Source: Collimonas arenae
Lineage (GTDB): Bacteria > Pseudomonadota > Gammaproteobacteria > Burkholderiales > Burkholderiaceae_D
Length of the DNA stretch: 64,000 nt
Assembly: GCF_001584165.1 (NCBI RefSeq)
Contig: NZ_CP013233.1
Coordinates: 248,001 to 312,000, forward strand
Reading direction: 5' to 3'
The notes under the pieces were generated by a model. It was not told where the DNA came from. It made no database searches and worked only from the letters and a program-made list of their open reading frames with translations. The position numbers and the translations under genes are program-made. Of this stretch, positions 30,907 to 39,505 are shown one piece after another. The stretch's first letter is position 1. Each line of letters begins with the position of its first letter.

Positions 30907-31881
30907 TCAATCGGCCTCGCTGAAGTTTTCACTACCGGTCGCAGACCCGATGTGACCGCTTCGCGCGAATGAGCCTGGGGCCACTCCCACAAAGCGGCTG
31001 AAGGCGGCGCTGAACGCACTGGTCGACTGATATCCGATGGCTTGAGCAACCTCACCAAGCGAAAGGCCGTCATGCCACAGCAAGTCCTTGGCCAATGCCA
31101 TTCGCCATCGCAGCACATACTCCATCGGTGGAATGCCAAGAACATGCGTGAACCGCGCAGCGAAGGATGCGCGCGACATGCCGACCTTGCTGCCCAGGTC
31201 TTCAATCGTCCAGCGCCGCGCAACGTCATCGTGAATGTGCCTGAGGGCGGCAGCAAGTCGTGAGTCGGCAAGACCGGACAGCAGGTCGGAAATCGGCGTA
31301 GTGTCCTGTGCGGGTTGCCAACGCAGCGCTTCAATCAACATGACCTCAACCAGGCGCGTCAATATGGCGTCGCCACCTGGCTTATCGGCAGCCGTTTCTT
31401 CTCCGATCGCGCTCGCAATCCAGCCCAAACGGGCGCTGCCGGCATCCGTCGCCTTGATGTGCACCACTGTCGGCAACAGCCCGACCAGGAGCGGTGCATT
31501 GGTGGGATCGAACACGAAGTAACCACCCAGCATTCGTACCGCTGGCTCAACCTCTTGGACGCCATGGCGCGCTTCGCCGTAATCGCTGGCTTCGGCAAGA
31601 CGCACCGTGGGGCTCTCTAGCGCCTGCAGGTCACTACCCATACGAAATCCGGGCGTTGCGGGTAACAGCACGAAGTCGCCAGTCTTCATCAGGAATGGTT
31701 CCGCATCCTCGATGCTGAGCCAGCAAGAGCCGGCTGTCATCAGGCAGAAGCTGGGCTGCCCGTAGTTCGGGTATTGGACCGCCCAGCGACCTGAGCCGCT
31801 CACGTACTTCGACAGGACGGTGCGTGGCCGTAGCAAAGCAACAATGGAGGCGAGGGGATCATTTTTTAGACGTTCTCGCAT
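30907..31881 (-). CDS. AraC family transcriptional regulator (cupin type)
   Basis: 324 residues. The N-terminal cupin-like effector domain (WAVQYPNYGQPSFCLMTAG, then GDFVLLPATPGF) is of the AraC-binding type 6 common in regulators of oxidoreductases. The C-terminal tandem helix-turn-helix is seen in IEDLGSKVGMSRASFAARF and LGEVAQAIGYQSTSAFSAAFSR. It is divergent from the SDR gene, separated by 75 bases, and most likely controls it. Its start is a methionine at 31881. Confidence 0.9.
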   Translation of the reverse strand: MRERLKNDPLASIVALLRPRTVLSKYVSGSGRWAVQYPNYGQPSFCLMTAGSCWLSIEDAEPFLMKTGDFVLLPATPGFRMGSDLQALESPTVRLAEASDYGEARHGVQEVEPAVRMLGGYFVFDPTNAPLLVGLLPTVVHIKATDAGSARLGWIASAIGEETAADKPGGDAILTRLVEVMLIEALRWQPAQDTTPISDLLSGLADSRLAAALRHIHDDVARRWTIEDLGSKVGMSRASFAARFTHVLGIPPMEYVLRWRMALAKDLLWHDGLSLGEVAQAIGYQSTSAFSAAFSRFVGVAPGSFARSGHIGSATGSENFSEAD

Positions 31882-31956
31882 AATTTATGGATCATACGTT
31901 ATTGTTCGTCTTGATCAAAGCACCTACCATTTGTCCCAATTCAAATGGAGGTTGAT

Positions 31957-32772
31957 ATGAAAACCGTACTCATCACTGGCACCTCGTCCGGCTATGGCAA
32001 GGCAACGGCCGAGCGATTCCTGCAACAAGGCTGGAACGTCATCGCGACGATGCGCAAGCCAGATCCCGGTCTCTTCGAGCCTGCCGAGCGTCTGCACGTG
32101 GTTCAACTGGATGTAACGGACGAAGCAAGCATTGCGCGGGCCGTCAGCCAAGGTATAGAAGCCTTCGGCCAGATCGACGTACTGATCAACAATGCCGGCA
32201 TCGGCCTGCTTTCGGCCTTTGAAGTGACGCCGGAAGCTACGACCCGAGAACTGTTCGAAACCAACACTTTCGGTGTGATGGCCATGACCCAGGCTATCAT
32301 TCCGCACATGCGGGAGCGCAGCGAGGGCGTCATCGTCAATGTCACATCCAGCGTCTGTTTCGCCGGCATGCCGATGGTGGCATCCTACGCTGCCAGCAAG
32401 TTTGCCATCGAGGGTTTCACTGAGGCGCTGTTCTTTGAACTCGACAGCTTTGGCGTGCGCGTCAAATTGGTCGAGCCTGGCTATGGCCCCGGAACGAACT
32501 TCACCGCAAATGGCATGGAACGTATGGATGGCCTCATTCCTCCGGCGTATCAGCAATATGCGGCACAGTTGATGCAGCGCTTCGCGAACCCCGGCGCCGT
32601 TACCAATGCAGACCAGGTCGCCAACGGCATTTTCGCTGCCGCCAACGACCAGACCGACCGACTGCGCTTCCCGGCGGGTCCAGACAGCGAGCACCTGGCG
32701 AACTCGCGCTGGAACAGCACCGACGAGCAGTTCCTAAGTGGAATGCGCTCGATGCTCCGCATGAAAAAATAG
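31957..32772 (+). CDS. SDR family oxidoreductase under the divergent AraC regulator
   Basis: 271 residues, classical short-chain dehydrogenase. Cofactor loop TGTSSGYG (residues 7-14), where Tyr replaces the usual Ile; NNAG; the serine in VNVTSSV; and the catalytic YAASK. Arg in TMRKP suggests NADP(H). The start is ATG 31957 because GGAGG lies five bases upstream. AraC-SDR divergent pairs of this type are common in soil bacteria; the substrate is not known. A good terminator follows. Confidence 0.9.
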   Translation: MKTVLITGTSSGYGKATAERFLQQGWNVIATMRKPDPGLFEPAERLHVVQLDVTDEASIARAVSQGIEAFGQIDVLINNAGIGLLSAFEVTPEATTRELFETNTFGVMAMTQAIIPHMRERSEGVIVNVTSSVCFAGMPMVASYAASKFAIEGFTEALFFELDSFGVRVKLVEPGYGPGTNFTANGMERMDGLIPPAYQQYAAQLMQRFANPGAVTNADQVANGIFAAANDQTDRLRFPAGPDSEHLANSRWNSTDEQFLSGMRSMLRMKK

Positions 32773-32837
32773 TCGAGGAACTTCGAGGGCAATCCTGCCT
32801 CATCACGAACAGTGTACGAGCGGAGTGCCCCAGGAGG

Positions 32838-32860
32838 GGCCCGCACATGCGGGCCTTTTT
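32838..32860 (+). terminator. terminator after the SDR gene
   Basis: GGCCCGC, an ACAT loop and GCGGGCC followed by five T. It stands 66 bases after the stop codon. Confidence 0.85.
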
Positions 32861-32865
32861 GCCGG

Positions 32866-33144
32866 TTACTTTTGGTAGCGAGCGAGCATTTCATCCCAGT
32901 CATTCGGGTGGAGAAACGCCATGACATTCATGACGTAGCCGGGTTCCAGTTGGCAACGGTCTTCGTACTCGGGGTGCGGCCTGGCAGCCGCGAATGGCGC
33001 AATCGAAGGAAATGGAATGTACGCCGCAATGAAGTCACGAAAGTCGGGCTCACTGGCTACTTGGCCGGCTTCGTCCCAGTCGCCTTCAGTTAGCAACACG
33101 CTACGTCCATAGTTCAGGCTGCCCAGATGCTCGCAGTTCAGCAC
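32866..33144 (-). CDS. hypothetical protein, possibly 5'-truncated
   Basis: 92 residues from a GTG start. It contains LNYGRSVLLTEGDWDEAGQV, DFRDFIAAYIPFPS and EPGYVMNVMAFLHPNDWDEM and has clear coding character, but I do not recognise the family. The same frame stays open upstream to about 33190 (reading NSPILLESARRRNDVRQR) without an ATG, so either the start is the GTG or the 5' part has been lost or frame-shifted from the small frame at 33158-33376. No signal or membrane span. Confidence 0.45.
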   Translation of the reverse strand: MLNCEHLGSLNYGRSVLLTEGDWDEAGQVASEPDFRDFIAAYIPFPSIAPFAAARPHPEYEDRCQLEPGYVMNVMAFLHPNDWDEMLARYQK

Positions 33145-33157
33145 TCGCTGCCGGACA

Positions 33158-33376
33158 TCATTCCTTCGGCGGGCACTCTCTAGGAGAATCGGAGAATTCT
33201 TCTATATACGCCAAAATCGCGACCTGCTCATCAATCGCACCATTACTTCGTTTGACCCTTCCCTCCATTGCCTGGTGAACGCAGCGACTCTTTCCCATTA
33301 GAATTCCCACTGTGTACAAGGTGCTGCCGAATTTCTCGTGTCCCCCGCAGGATGGGCTTCGGCGTCTACCGTGCAA
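33158..33376 (-). CDS. doubtful small open frame
   Basis: 72 codons starting with TTG directly behind the thioredoxin-like gene. From an internal ATG it reads MGKSRCVHQAMEGRV and AILAYIEEFSDSPREC. No recognised family. It may be the N-terminal piece of the downstream hypothetical protein separated by a frame change, or just open by chance. Confidence 0.25.
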   Translation of the reverse strand: MHGRRRSPSCGGHEKFGSTLYTVGILMGKSRCVHQAMEGRVKRSNGAIDEQVAILAYIEEFSDSPRECPPKE

Positions 33377-34498
33377 TCAGCCAAAAGTGAAGGCAAATGC
33401 GCCGACCCCTGCATCGAGAAAACGAATTTCGAAGGTGGATTCCTTCACCTTGCCAAACTGGCGCACAAGTTGGTAAAGGCGTGACTCGGTGACGACACCG
33501 TTTCCTTCCGCATCGGTATCGGAGCCGTGATCCGCGCGAGGTGCATGACCGTCAATCTTGACTTGAAAACGTACTGGCCTGCCGTCCGCGCGTGGCCCAA
33601 GAACCAGATGCAAGTCGCGCGCGTTGAAGCGATACACAATACTGCCGTCAGCACGGTTCAGATTCGCGCGTTCGGCGCCCACGGTCCAGTTGCCTGCAAG
33701 ACTCCACTCGTTCAAATGCGGCACCATCATGACGTAGTCGTAGGCAGTATCTCTTTTCAATCCGCTGCGCGAAGTGAAATTCGATGCTTGCTCGTAACCG
33801 ACGTAAGTTTCGCCGGAGCGCAGATGCGCGATATCGGGCGCTGCCTGCTCGGCGCTGGCTGGCGGTGTCGTTAACGCGCCCGCGGCATCGGCCTTGCCAG
33901 CTTCGGCCAATAGCGACTGGATGATCGTCTCTGCCTTTTCGTAGTTGCCTTCCCCGGCGAGGCGCGCCCTGACTCGCCCTTGTGCATCGGCGAAATAGAA
34001 GACTGGCCACGCGTTGTTACGGAAAGCGTTCCAGATGTGATGTTCGCTGTCGACTGCAATCGGATAATCGATCTTGAAACGCGCTATCGCTTTCCTGATA
34101 TTCGCGGTGTCTTTTTCGAAGCCAAATTCAGGCGTATGCACGCCGATCACGACCAGGCCTTGGGTGCGGTATTTCTCCGCCCAGGCGCGCACATGCGGAA
34201 GCGTGCGGATGCAGTTGATGCAGGAATAGGTCCAGAAATCGACCAACACCACCTTGCCGCGCAACTGCGTGGAGTCGAGCGGCGGCGAATTCAGCCACGT
34301 CGATGCGCCGCCGAGAGAAGGAAGATATCCAAGTGCTGGCAAATCGCTGCGGTACGGTTTCATTGCTTTGTCCCCTGCCTCGTCGGCGGCGGATATGTTC
34401 GTGAACATCACAACGCCAAGGCCGAGTGCGACGAGAGCAGCGCCGGCGAACCAGTAATGCGAACGTTTGCGAAACAAGGAGGTGAGGAAAAACGGCAT
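33377..34498 (-). CDS. membrane-anchored thioredoxin-like protein (DipZ C-terminal type)
   Basis: 373 residues. A single N-terminal membrane segment (about 16-33) anchors the rest in the periplasm. A thioredoxin fold follows with the active-site CINC (Cys93 and Cys96) in FWTYSCINCIR, of the TlpA/DipZ redoxin kind. The C-terminal 150 residues (TYVGYEQASNF, WTVGAERANL, DLHLVLGP) match the extra beta domain found at the end of DipZ-type proteins. ATG 34498 is preferred because AAGGA lies eight bases upstream; the ATG seven codons earlier has none. It is last in the Ohr gene row, which suggests repair of oxidised thiols in the envelope. Confidence 0.85.
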   Translation of the reverse strand: MPFFLTSLFRKRSHYWFAGAALVALGLGVVMFTNISAADEAGDKAMKPYRSDLPALGYLPSLGGASTWLNSPPLDSTQLRGKVVLVDFWTYSCINCIRTLPHVRAWAEKYRTQGLVVIGVHTPEFGFEKDTANIRKAIARFKIDYPIAVDSEHHIWNAFRNNAWPVFYFADAQGRVRARLAGEGNYEKAETIIQSLLAEAGKADAAGALTTPPASAEQAAPDIAHLRSGETYVGYEQASNFTSRSGLKRDTAYDYVMMVPHLNEWSLAGNWTVGAERANLNRADGSIVYRFNARDLHLVLGPRADGRPVRFQVKIDGHAPRADHGSDTDAEGNGVVTESRLYQLVRQFGKVKESTFEIRFLDAGVGAFAFTFG

Positions 34499-34645
34499 GA
34501 GGAATTCCTTTTCATTCATGTTGCAACGAAGACTTTCGGTTTCCGAGTCACTTCAACGCCGGACACGTCAAACTCCCCCGCTTTTGCCTGACTGCCTGAA
34601 ACTGCCAAAAAGTGCAAGCAAAGCAGGAGCACAGTGACGGATTCA

Positions 34646-35458
34646 CTACTTGTTGTCGGCGGCTTCCTCAATCACCTTCGCCACAGCATCCGGCCGGGAG
34701 ACCATGAGTACGTGAGAAGCGCCTTTCACTTCGACGACATCCTTCGCGCTGGCGCGCTTGGCCATAAAGCGCAGAGCCTCGACAGGAATGTTCTTGTCGG
34801 CAGTGCCATACACGAAATAAGAGGGCAGCTGCTTCCAGGCAGCACCGTTCGATACCTCATTGAGTGCGGCGACAGTCACCGGGCGCTGGCCGACAGCCAT
34901 CAGCGCGGCCTGTCGCGGCGGCACGTCTGCAGCAAACTGCTGAGCGAATTTGTCCTGCCTGATATAAAGATCCTTGCCGCCGTCGGCTAAGGTGACAGGA
35001 TCAGCAAGCGCATCGCCGAGAGTGCCGCCGGGGAATTTGCCTGCCAGACCGGCGACTGTTTCGCCCTGCTCGGGCGCAAATGCGGCCACATAGACCAGCG
35101 CCTTTACTTCGGGGTTGCCTTCGGCAGCCTTGGAAATGACCATGCCGCCGTAGGAGTGACCGACAAGAACCAGCGGTCCTTTGACGGCTCCGATCGCGTT
35201 TGCGGCATATTGCGCATCATTGGCGATGCCGCGCAGCGGGTTGGCGATGCTCAGCACAGGATAGCCATGAGCAGTCAGTTTCTTCGCCACGCCGTCCCAG
35301 CTGCTGGAATCGGCGAAGGCGCCGTGGATCAGCACGATGGTAGGCTTGGCGATCGTGCCCTGGATTGAGGTAATGGGCGCTTCGGCATGCGCCAGCGGCA
35401 GGACGGCGGCAAGCGATGCGGAAGCGGCAATGGAGATCAATAATTTCTTGGCAGTCAT
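34646..35458 (-). CDS. secreted alpha/beta hydrolase
   Basis: 270 residues with a signal peptide (residues 1 to about 24, LPLAHAEA). Alpha/beta hydrolase fold: VLIHGAFADSSSW (oxyanion loop), LVGHSYGGMV (nucleophile serine) and KGASHVLMVSRPD (histidine). Such HGAFADSSSW proteins are esterase-like and common in soil bacteria. AAGGA precedes ATG 35458; the longer frame lacks both ribosome site and sense before the signal. It begins 34 bases after the ohr stop codon, so it is probably co-transcribed with ohr. Confidence 0.88.
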   Translation of the reverse strand: MTAKKLLISIAASASLAAVLPLAHAEAPITSIQGTIAKPTIVLIHGAFADSSSWDGVAKKLTAHGYPVLSIANPLRGIANDAQYAANAIGAVKGPLVLVGHSYGGMVISKAAEGNPEVKALVYVAAFAPEQGETVAGLAGKFPGGTLGDALADPVTLADGGKDLYIRQDKFAQQFAADVPPRQAALMAVGQRPVTVAALNEVSNGAAWKQLPSYFVYGTADKNIPVEALRFMAKRASAKDVVEVKGASHVLMVSRPDAVAKVIEEAADNK

Positions 35459-35492
35459 GTTGGGTTCCTTATTGGGATAGGTCGAAATTGCC

Positions 35493-35909
35493 TCAGGCCA
35501 GAGTGACACGCACTTCGATGTTGCCGCGAGTCATTTTCGAGTATGGGCAGATCTGATGTGCGGCATCGATCAAGTCTTGTGCCGCATCGCCTGGCAGGCC
35601 GGGCAGAGTTACTTTGAGGCGTGCCTGCAAGAGGAAGCCATCGTTTCCGGTGCCGAGGTCGACTTCGGCATCGACGGCGATGCCAGCCGGCAAGGGGAGA
35701 TTCTTGTCCTTGGCGGCCCGCCCCATGGCGCCTATGAAGCAGGCAGACCAGCCGGCGGCGAAGAGCTGCTCAGGGTTGGTCCCCGCACCGTGACTGCCAG
35801 GAGGGGACAACTTGATGTCGAGACGGCCATCGTCGCTTTGCGCGGCGCCGTCGCGGCCGCCGGTGGTGTGCGTCTTACCGGTATAGAGAACTTTTTCGAT
35901 CTTGTTCAT
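35493..35909 (-). CDS. ohr: organic hydroperoxide resistance protein Ohr
   Basis: 138 residues of the Ohr/OsmC family, the normal length. It detoxifies organic and fatty-acid hydroperoxides using two cysteines: Cys57 in AAGWSACFIGAM and Cys121 in HQICPYSKMTRGN. The N-terminal KVLYTGKTHTTGGRDG is typical of the Ohr rather than OsmC branch. ATG 35909 has AAAGGAAA just upstream; the longer frame has not. The divergent MarR gene two genes away is an OhrR homologue, so peroxide-inducible control is likely. Confidence 0.95.
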   Translation of the reverse strand: MNKIEKVLYTGKTHTTGGRDGAAQSDDGRLDIKLSPPGSHGAGTNPEQLFAAGWSACFIGAMGRAAKDKNLPLPAGIAVDAEVDLGTGNDGFLLQARLKVTLPGLPGDAAQDLIDAAHQICPYSKMTRGNIEVRVTLA

Positions 35910-36023
35910 GGTGTTTCCTTTCGAGTGATTGAATGATGCAAAACTGCAATGACATGCTGCGGATGAATGGGTGAATGCCATTGAGCGCTGGCACCTGCAG
36001 GCGGGATGCGATCCCGATCATCC

Positions 36024-37070
36024 TCAGAAATGATCGACTTCGATCACGGCATCCGCGAATGCGCGTGGTGCTTCTTGCGGCAGGTTATGGCCGATGCCGC
36101 CGGTGACAAGCTCATGCTTATACTTGCCGGTGAAACGTTTGGCGTATGCTGCAGCCTCAGGATGAGGCGCACCGTTGGCATCGCCTTCCATGGTGATGGT
36201 CGGCACCGCAATCGACGGGAACTTCGCCAACCGTGCTTCCAGTTCGTCGTATTTCGCTTCGCCATTTGCCAGGCCGAGGCGCCAGCGATAATTGTGGATG
36301 GTTACTGCTACGTGGTCCGGATTTTCCAGGTTCGCGGCACTGCGGTCGAAAGTGGCATCGTCGAAGCGCCATTGCGGCGACGCTGTTTGCCAGATGAGCT
36401 TGGCGAAATCGTGGCGGTTCTTTTCGTAGCCGGCACGACCTCGCTCAGTGGCGAAGTAAAACTGGTACCACCATTGCTGCTCGGCGTTCGGCGGCAAGAC
36501 TTGCTTGCCGGCTTCCTGGCTGCCGATCAAATAGCCGCTGACAGAAACGAGGCCCTTGACGCGTTGCGGCCACAGCGCAGCAACGATATCGGCTGTGCGA
36601 GCGCCCCAGTCGTAACCGGCGAGGACGGCTTTGTCTATCTTCAGCGCGTCCATCAGCGCGACGACGTCGGAGGCAAGCGCCGCTGGCTGGCCGTTGCGCA
36701 CTGCATTGGGGTCGAGGAAACGCGTGGTGCCGTAGCCGCGCAGGTGCGGCACGATCACGCGATAGCCGGCGTTGGTCAGCAGGGGCACGACGTCGATAAA
36801 GCTATTGATGTCATACGGCCAGCCGTGCAGCAGGATGACTACCGGGCCGTTAGCCGGGCCTTCGTCAACGTAGCCGACGTTGAGGTCACCGGCGTTGATC
36901 TGCTTGATGGACTTGAAGCTAGCCAGCCCGTGGTTTGCCGTTGCAGTCGCGTTCGCCACTGGGCTTACGGATTGTGCTTTGGCTGTTCCTGGTAATGCGA
37001 ACTGCGCGCCGGCAAGGGCGAAAGCGACAGTGGCAAGGACGAGGCGGCGATGGATGTTGATGTGAGGCAT
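36024..37070 (-). CDS. exported epoxide hydrolase-type alpha/beta hydrolase
   Basis: 348 residues with a signal peptide (to about residue 32, TAKAQS). Fold motifs: LLHGWPYDINSF (oxyanion hole, HGWP as in epoxide hydrolases and haloalkane dehalogenases), nucleophile Asp in LAGYDWGAR, and the C-terminal histidine in GGIGHNLPQEAP. An aspartate nucleophile fits an epoxide hydrolase or dehalogenase. It is the gene nearest the divergent ohrR, sharing its AT-rich promoter region, and so is the first candidate for OhrR control in this row. Confidence 0.88.
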   Translation of the reverse strand: MPHINIHRRLVLATVAFALAGAQFALPGTAKAQSVSPVANATATANHGLASFKSIKQINAGDLNVGYVDEGPANGPVVILLHGWPYDINSFIDVVPLLTNAGYRVIVPHLRGYGTTRFLDPNAVRNGQPAALASDVVALMDALKIDKAVLAGYDWGARTADIVAALWPQRVKGLVSVSGYLIGSQEAGKQVLPPNAEQQWWYQFYFATERGRAGYEKNRHDFAKLIWQTASPQWRFDDATFDRSAANLENPDHVAVTIHNYRWRLGLANGEAKYDELEARLAKFPSIAVPTITMEGDANGAPHPEAAAYAKRFTGKYKHELVTGGIGHNLPQEAPRAFADAVIEVDHF

Positions 37071-37138
37071 TTGCTTTCTCCAGTAATGGTGAGGTGGTTT
37101 TCAGGTTCCTGTTGCTATCGATACGGCGTGGTCAGCAG

Positions 37139-37166
37139 CAATAATTAATTATCGTCATAATTATTG
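37139..37166. promoter_or_regulatory. candidate OhrR operator
   Basis: CAATAATTA (37139-37147) and TAATTATTG (37158-37166) form a perfect 9-bp inverted repeat with a 10-base spacer in the 178-base gap between the hydrolase and ohrR genes. CGATAAT occurs twice more at 37207-37213 and 37222-37228. AT-rich dyads of this kind are the usual targets of OhrR-type MarR repressors. Confidence 0.55.
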
Positions 37167-37248
37167 TGAAGATAAATATATCCGAGCTCACCACAATTTT
37201 CAAGTACGATAATCATTATTTCGATAATTAAATTTGAGGGGGTATTAA

Positions 37249-37719
37249 ATGAGCAATAAATCCAGCTCCAGCAAAGACGTTGCCCGGCTCGGCGACTTCA
37301 TGTGCTTTGCCGTCTATTCGACCAACCTTGCTTATTCGCGCGTCTATAAACCCGTGCTGGAAAAGCTCGGACTCACTTACCCGCAATACGTCACCATCAT
37401 TTGCCTTTGGGAAGAGGACAACCAGACCGTCAAGGGGTTGAGCGAAAAGCTGTTCCTGGAACCGAGCACGATGACGCCTATGCTGAAGCGGTTGGAAGCG
37501 ATGGACTATGTGCGTCGGGAGCGAGACAGCGAGGACGAGCGCAGCGTGCTTGTGTCGCTTACTGAAACGGGGAGGGAACTAAGAGAAAAGGCCTTTGCCT
37601 TCCGCGAGGTGACGGCCAAGGCATCCGGCTTGGCGCCGGAGGAATTCCGTGTGCTGCAAAAAGCTATCGTCAACCTGCGAACCAATCTGATGAAAGCCTC
37701 CAGCCAGAACTCCGCCTAA
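37249..37719 (+). CDS. ohrR: OhrR-type MarR family repressor
   Basis: 156 residues, winged-helix MarR family. The N-terminal FMCFAVYSTNLAYSRVYKPVLEKL places a cysteine at residue 19, the reactive peroxide-sensing cysteine of OhrR, near the conserved tyrosines. The DNA-binding helices lie in TVKGLSEKLFLEPSTMTPMLKRLE with the wing DSEDERSVLVSLTETG. The start has GAGGGGG six bases upstream. It should repress itself and the divergent genes until Cys19 is oxidised by an organic peroxide; the neighbourhood of ohr supports the name. Confidence 0.9.
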   Translation: MSNKSSSSKDVARLGDFMCFAVYSTNLAYSRVYKPVLEKLGLTYPQYVTIICLWEEDNQTVKGLSEKLFLEPSTMTPMLKRLEAMDYVRRERDSEDERSVLVSLTETGRELREKAFAFREVTAKASGLAPEEFRVLQKAIVNLRTNLMKASSQNSA

Positions 37720-37835
37720 GGCAGCAAGTACGTATCCTCTTTTTTGCTCTGGAGAGGTTTCTTGGTGCGCTTAGATGCCCAACGCGTCGTCGCGTTAGAT
37801 GGCGGGTCCACAATAGGTCTACTCATGCAGAAATG

Positions 37836-37864
37836 AAAAAGCCCCGCATCGCTGCGAGGCTTTT
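37836..37864 (-). terminator. terminator behind the tRNA-Asn fragment
   Basis: On the minus strand, GCCTCGCA, a GCGA loop and TGCGGGGC followed by TTTTT; A runs on the other side make it work in both directions, so it can also end ohrR transcription. Confidence 0.8.
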
Positions 37865-37871
37865 GTATTCG

Positions 37872-37917
37872 GGCTCCCCGACCTGGACTCGAACCAGGGA
37901 ACTGCGGATTAACAGTC
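37872..37917 (-). tRNA. tRNA-Asn(GTT) 3' fragment
   Basis: 46 bases that match the 3' part of a bacterial tRNA-Asn: the anticodon loop CTGTTAA with anticodon GTT, the right side of the anticodon stem, the T arm CCTGG-TTCGAGT-CCAGG and the acceptor strand TCGGGGAG. The 5' half (acceptor TCCCCGA and D arm) is missing, and the left anticodon stem no longer pairs. There is no encoded CCA (GCCCG follows). It cannot be a working tRNA. A break exactly at the anticodon loop is typical of tyrosine integrase attachment sites. Confidence 0.75.
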
Positions 37918-38306
37918 GACGCACCGCTTCGCGTTGCTCGTCGCTCACCCGCTACCAGTAAGTCTATCGCGCCTCTCAGGTGCAACCTGGAAGCCAGATG
38001 GATGTCCTCTAGGCCGATCAAGGTTTCCAGCACCTGAAATTCCGGCGCATATTCGCGAAAACTGGAGCGGAAGCTGATTTCGGCCTGCTCTTGGCACAAA
38101 TAGTGGTGAATGCTTCACCATGAGGCCGACCTTCCCCGGAACGCTGTTGAGGCGAGAGATGGCCCATGCCGCTGTGCGGCCAACTTTGCGTTGATCAAGT
38201 CCACATAGCCGGCGCATGCCTCGGCGGTCAGATCCGAAATCAGTGCGAACACAGGTGTGCACAAGTCGTTGCGCAACGCGATGACGCTACCGGCGATCAA
38301 ATTCAT
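37918..38306 (-). pseudogene. unknown open frame interrupted by a stop codon
   Basis: Beginning at ATG 38306 (MNLIAGSVIALRNDLC, then LISDLTAEACAGYVDLINAKLAAQ), the frame meets TGA at 38115-38117 and continues in the same frame with CQEQAEISFRSSFREYAPEF and LIGLEDIHLASRLHLRGAID, then runs into the tRNA-Asn fragment. Both parts look like real coding. I do not know the family. Probably a decayed gene of the accessory segment, cut off at its 3' end by the tRNA junction. Confidence 0.35.
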
Positions 38307-38624
38307 GCGATACCGGTGTTGGCAAACGTTAAGTCGACCATGCACTTTGTTCTTTGATAGGTACATCCCTCTCTGGCTTACCGATCCGTTTAAGGATCAC
38401 AGAAGACACTACCAATAAGGAAATGGATATCAATCCGACGCAACATGTGATTGGTTTCTTGAAATGATGATTGCTAATATTGCCAAGCGGCAATCGACTT
38501 GTGCGGCGGCGATAGTCGGGCTTGTGTGTGGGTTGATCCTGGCGTCCGAACTGCATGCCCTCTCCAGCGTTAATTGTTCGGTGTAGGTGGTCACTGGAAG
38601 TTTAGAAAAGAGGGAAAAGAAGAC

Positions 38625-39260
38625 ATGTCTGTTGCTCAAAAAATATTCTCGGGATGCTGCATGATTGCCGCGGCGTGCCTGTGCCTTTACCTACTGATAA
38701 GCGCCTATCAGTCAGACAGCGCCGAGCTCACGCTGATAGGCGCCCGGCAGTCAGACGGCACCGTGCCATTGCTGCCACCCGATGCCAAATCCCAGGCAAT
38801 AGCGGATTCGTCGGATGTTGCGGCACAAGGAAACCTGCGTTGCGCCGACACGGCGCTGAGCAACCCATACGGGCGGGGTGCCTCGAACTGTTCGAATGAT
38901 CCGGAACCGGTGGCCCCTGCCGCGGATGGAGACGCGAAGATCTTGCGCGCCAAGCTAGATCTGGTATGGCCATGTCAGGGAATTCAGCAACCGAATGCGG
39001 CGTCGTCTGAATGCACCAAGATCAACGCCGACGCGGCAAGTCTGGTCAGGCAGCTCGAAACGCTAGCGGAGCGGGGCGACAGCCAGGCAAGCATCGATCT
39101 GTCGAATCTGGTGCAGAGCCGGAAAAAAACCGCTACCGGTGAATATTTAGAAGCGCTTGACCACGCAGAAGCCTGGATCTCGCGCAGGCAGATCAGTGGT
39201 GAAAAAGAAGCGGAGAAACAGATTTCTCGGTCGTCCCCGGTTCCCGCCGATGGAGCATGA
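38625..39260 (+). CDS. hypothetical protein with one N-terminal membrane segment
   Basis: 211 residues of unknown function. The N-terminus (MSVAQKIFSGCCMIAAACLC, then LYLLISAY) is one hydrophobic segment, a signal anchor or uncleaved signal. The rest is soluble, with several cysteines (LRCADTALSN, NCSND, WPCQGI, ECTKIN) spaced as if for disulfides, and a helical charged C-terminal part (ALDHAEAWISRRQISGEKEAEKQ). A periplasmic, inner-membrane-bound protein is likely. The start at 38625 fits a GAGGGA upstream. Orphan gene in the accessory segment. Confidence 0.6.
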   Translation: MSVAQKIFSGCCMIAAACLCLYLLISAYQSDSAELTLIGARQSDGTVPLLPPDAKSQAIADSSDVAAQGNLRCADTALSNPYGRGASNCSNDPEPVAPAADGDAKILRAKLDLVWPCQGIQQPNAASSECTKINADAASLVRQLETLAERGDSQASIDLSNLVQSRKKTATGEYLEALDHAEAWISRRQISGEKEAEKQISRSSPVPADGA

Positions 39261-39505
39261 CCCGTGGCCGACACAAGGGCATTTCGCTCACCTGAGACCA
39301 AGCTGACCCGGTCCGCTCAAGCCGGGGGGCGGGTTTGCCGGCATCGGCTCACTTCCTTGATGTTCACATTATTAGGCAATTAACACAATTCGTTTTTGCC
39401 GCAATGGATTTTACGGGTTGAGAAGTAATGGCCCGTGGAATGTAGTGTCGAGAGACACGGTATCAAAGTAAATAACTCTGAAAGTAAATAACTATGGAGA
39501 CTGAA

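Larger units (their letters stand above)
37720..38624. other. gap with tRNA-Asn fragment and interrupted open frame
   Basis: 905 bases with no intact gene. From left to right it holds a bidirectional-looking terminator, the 3' part of a tRNA-Asn on the minus strand, and an interrupted minus-strand open frame, all listed separately. The last 250 bases are AT-richer and probably hold the promoter of the next gene. Confidence 0.6.
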
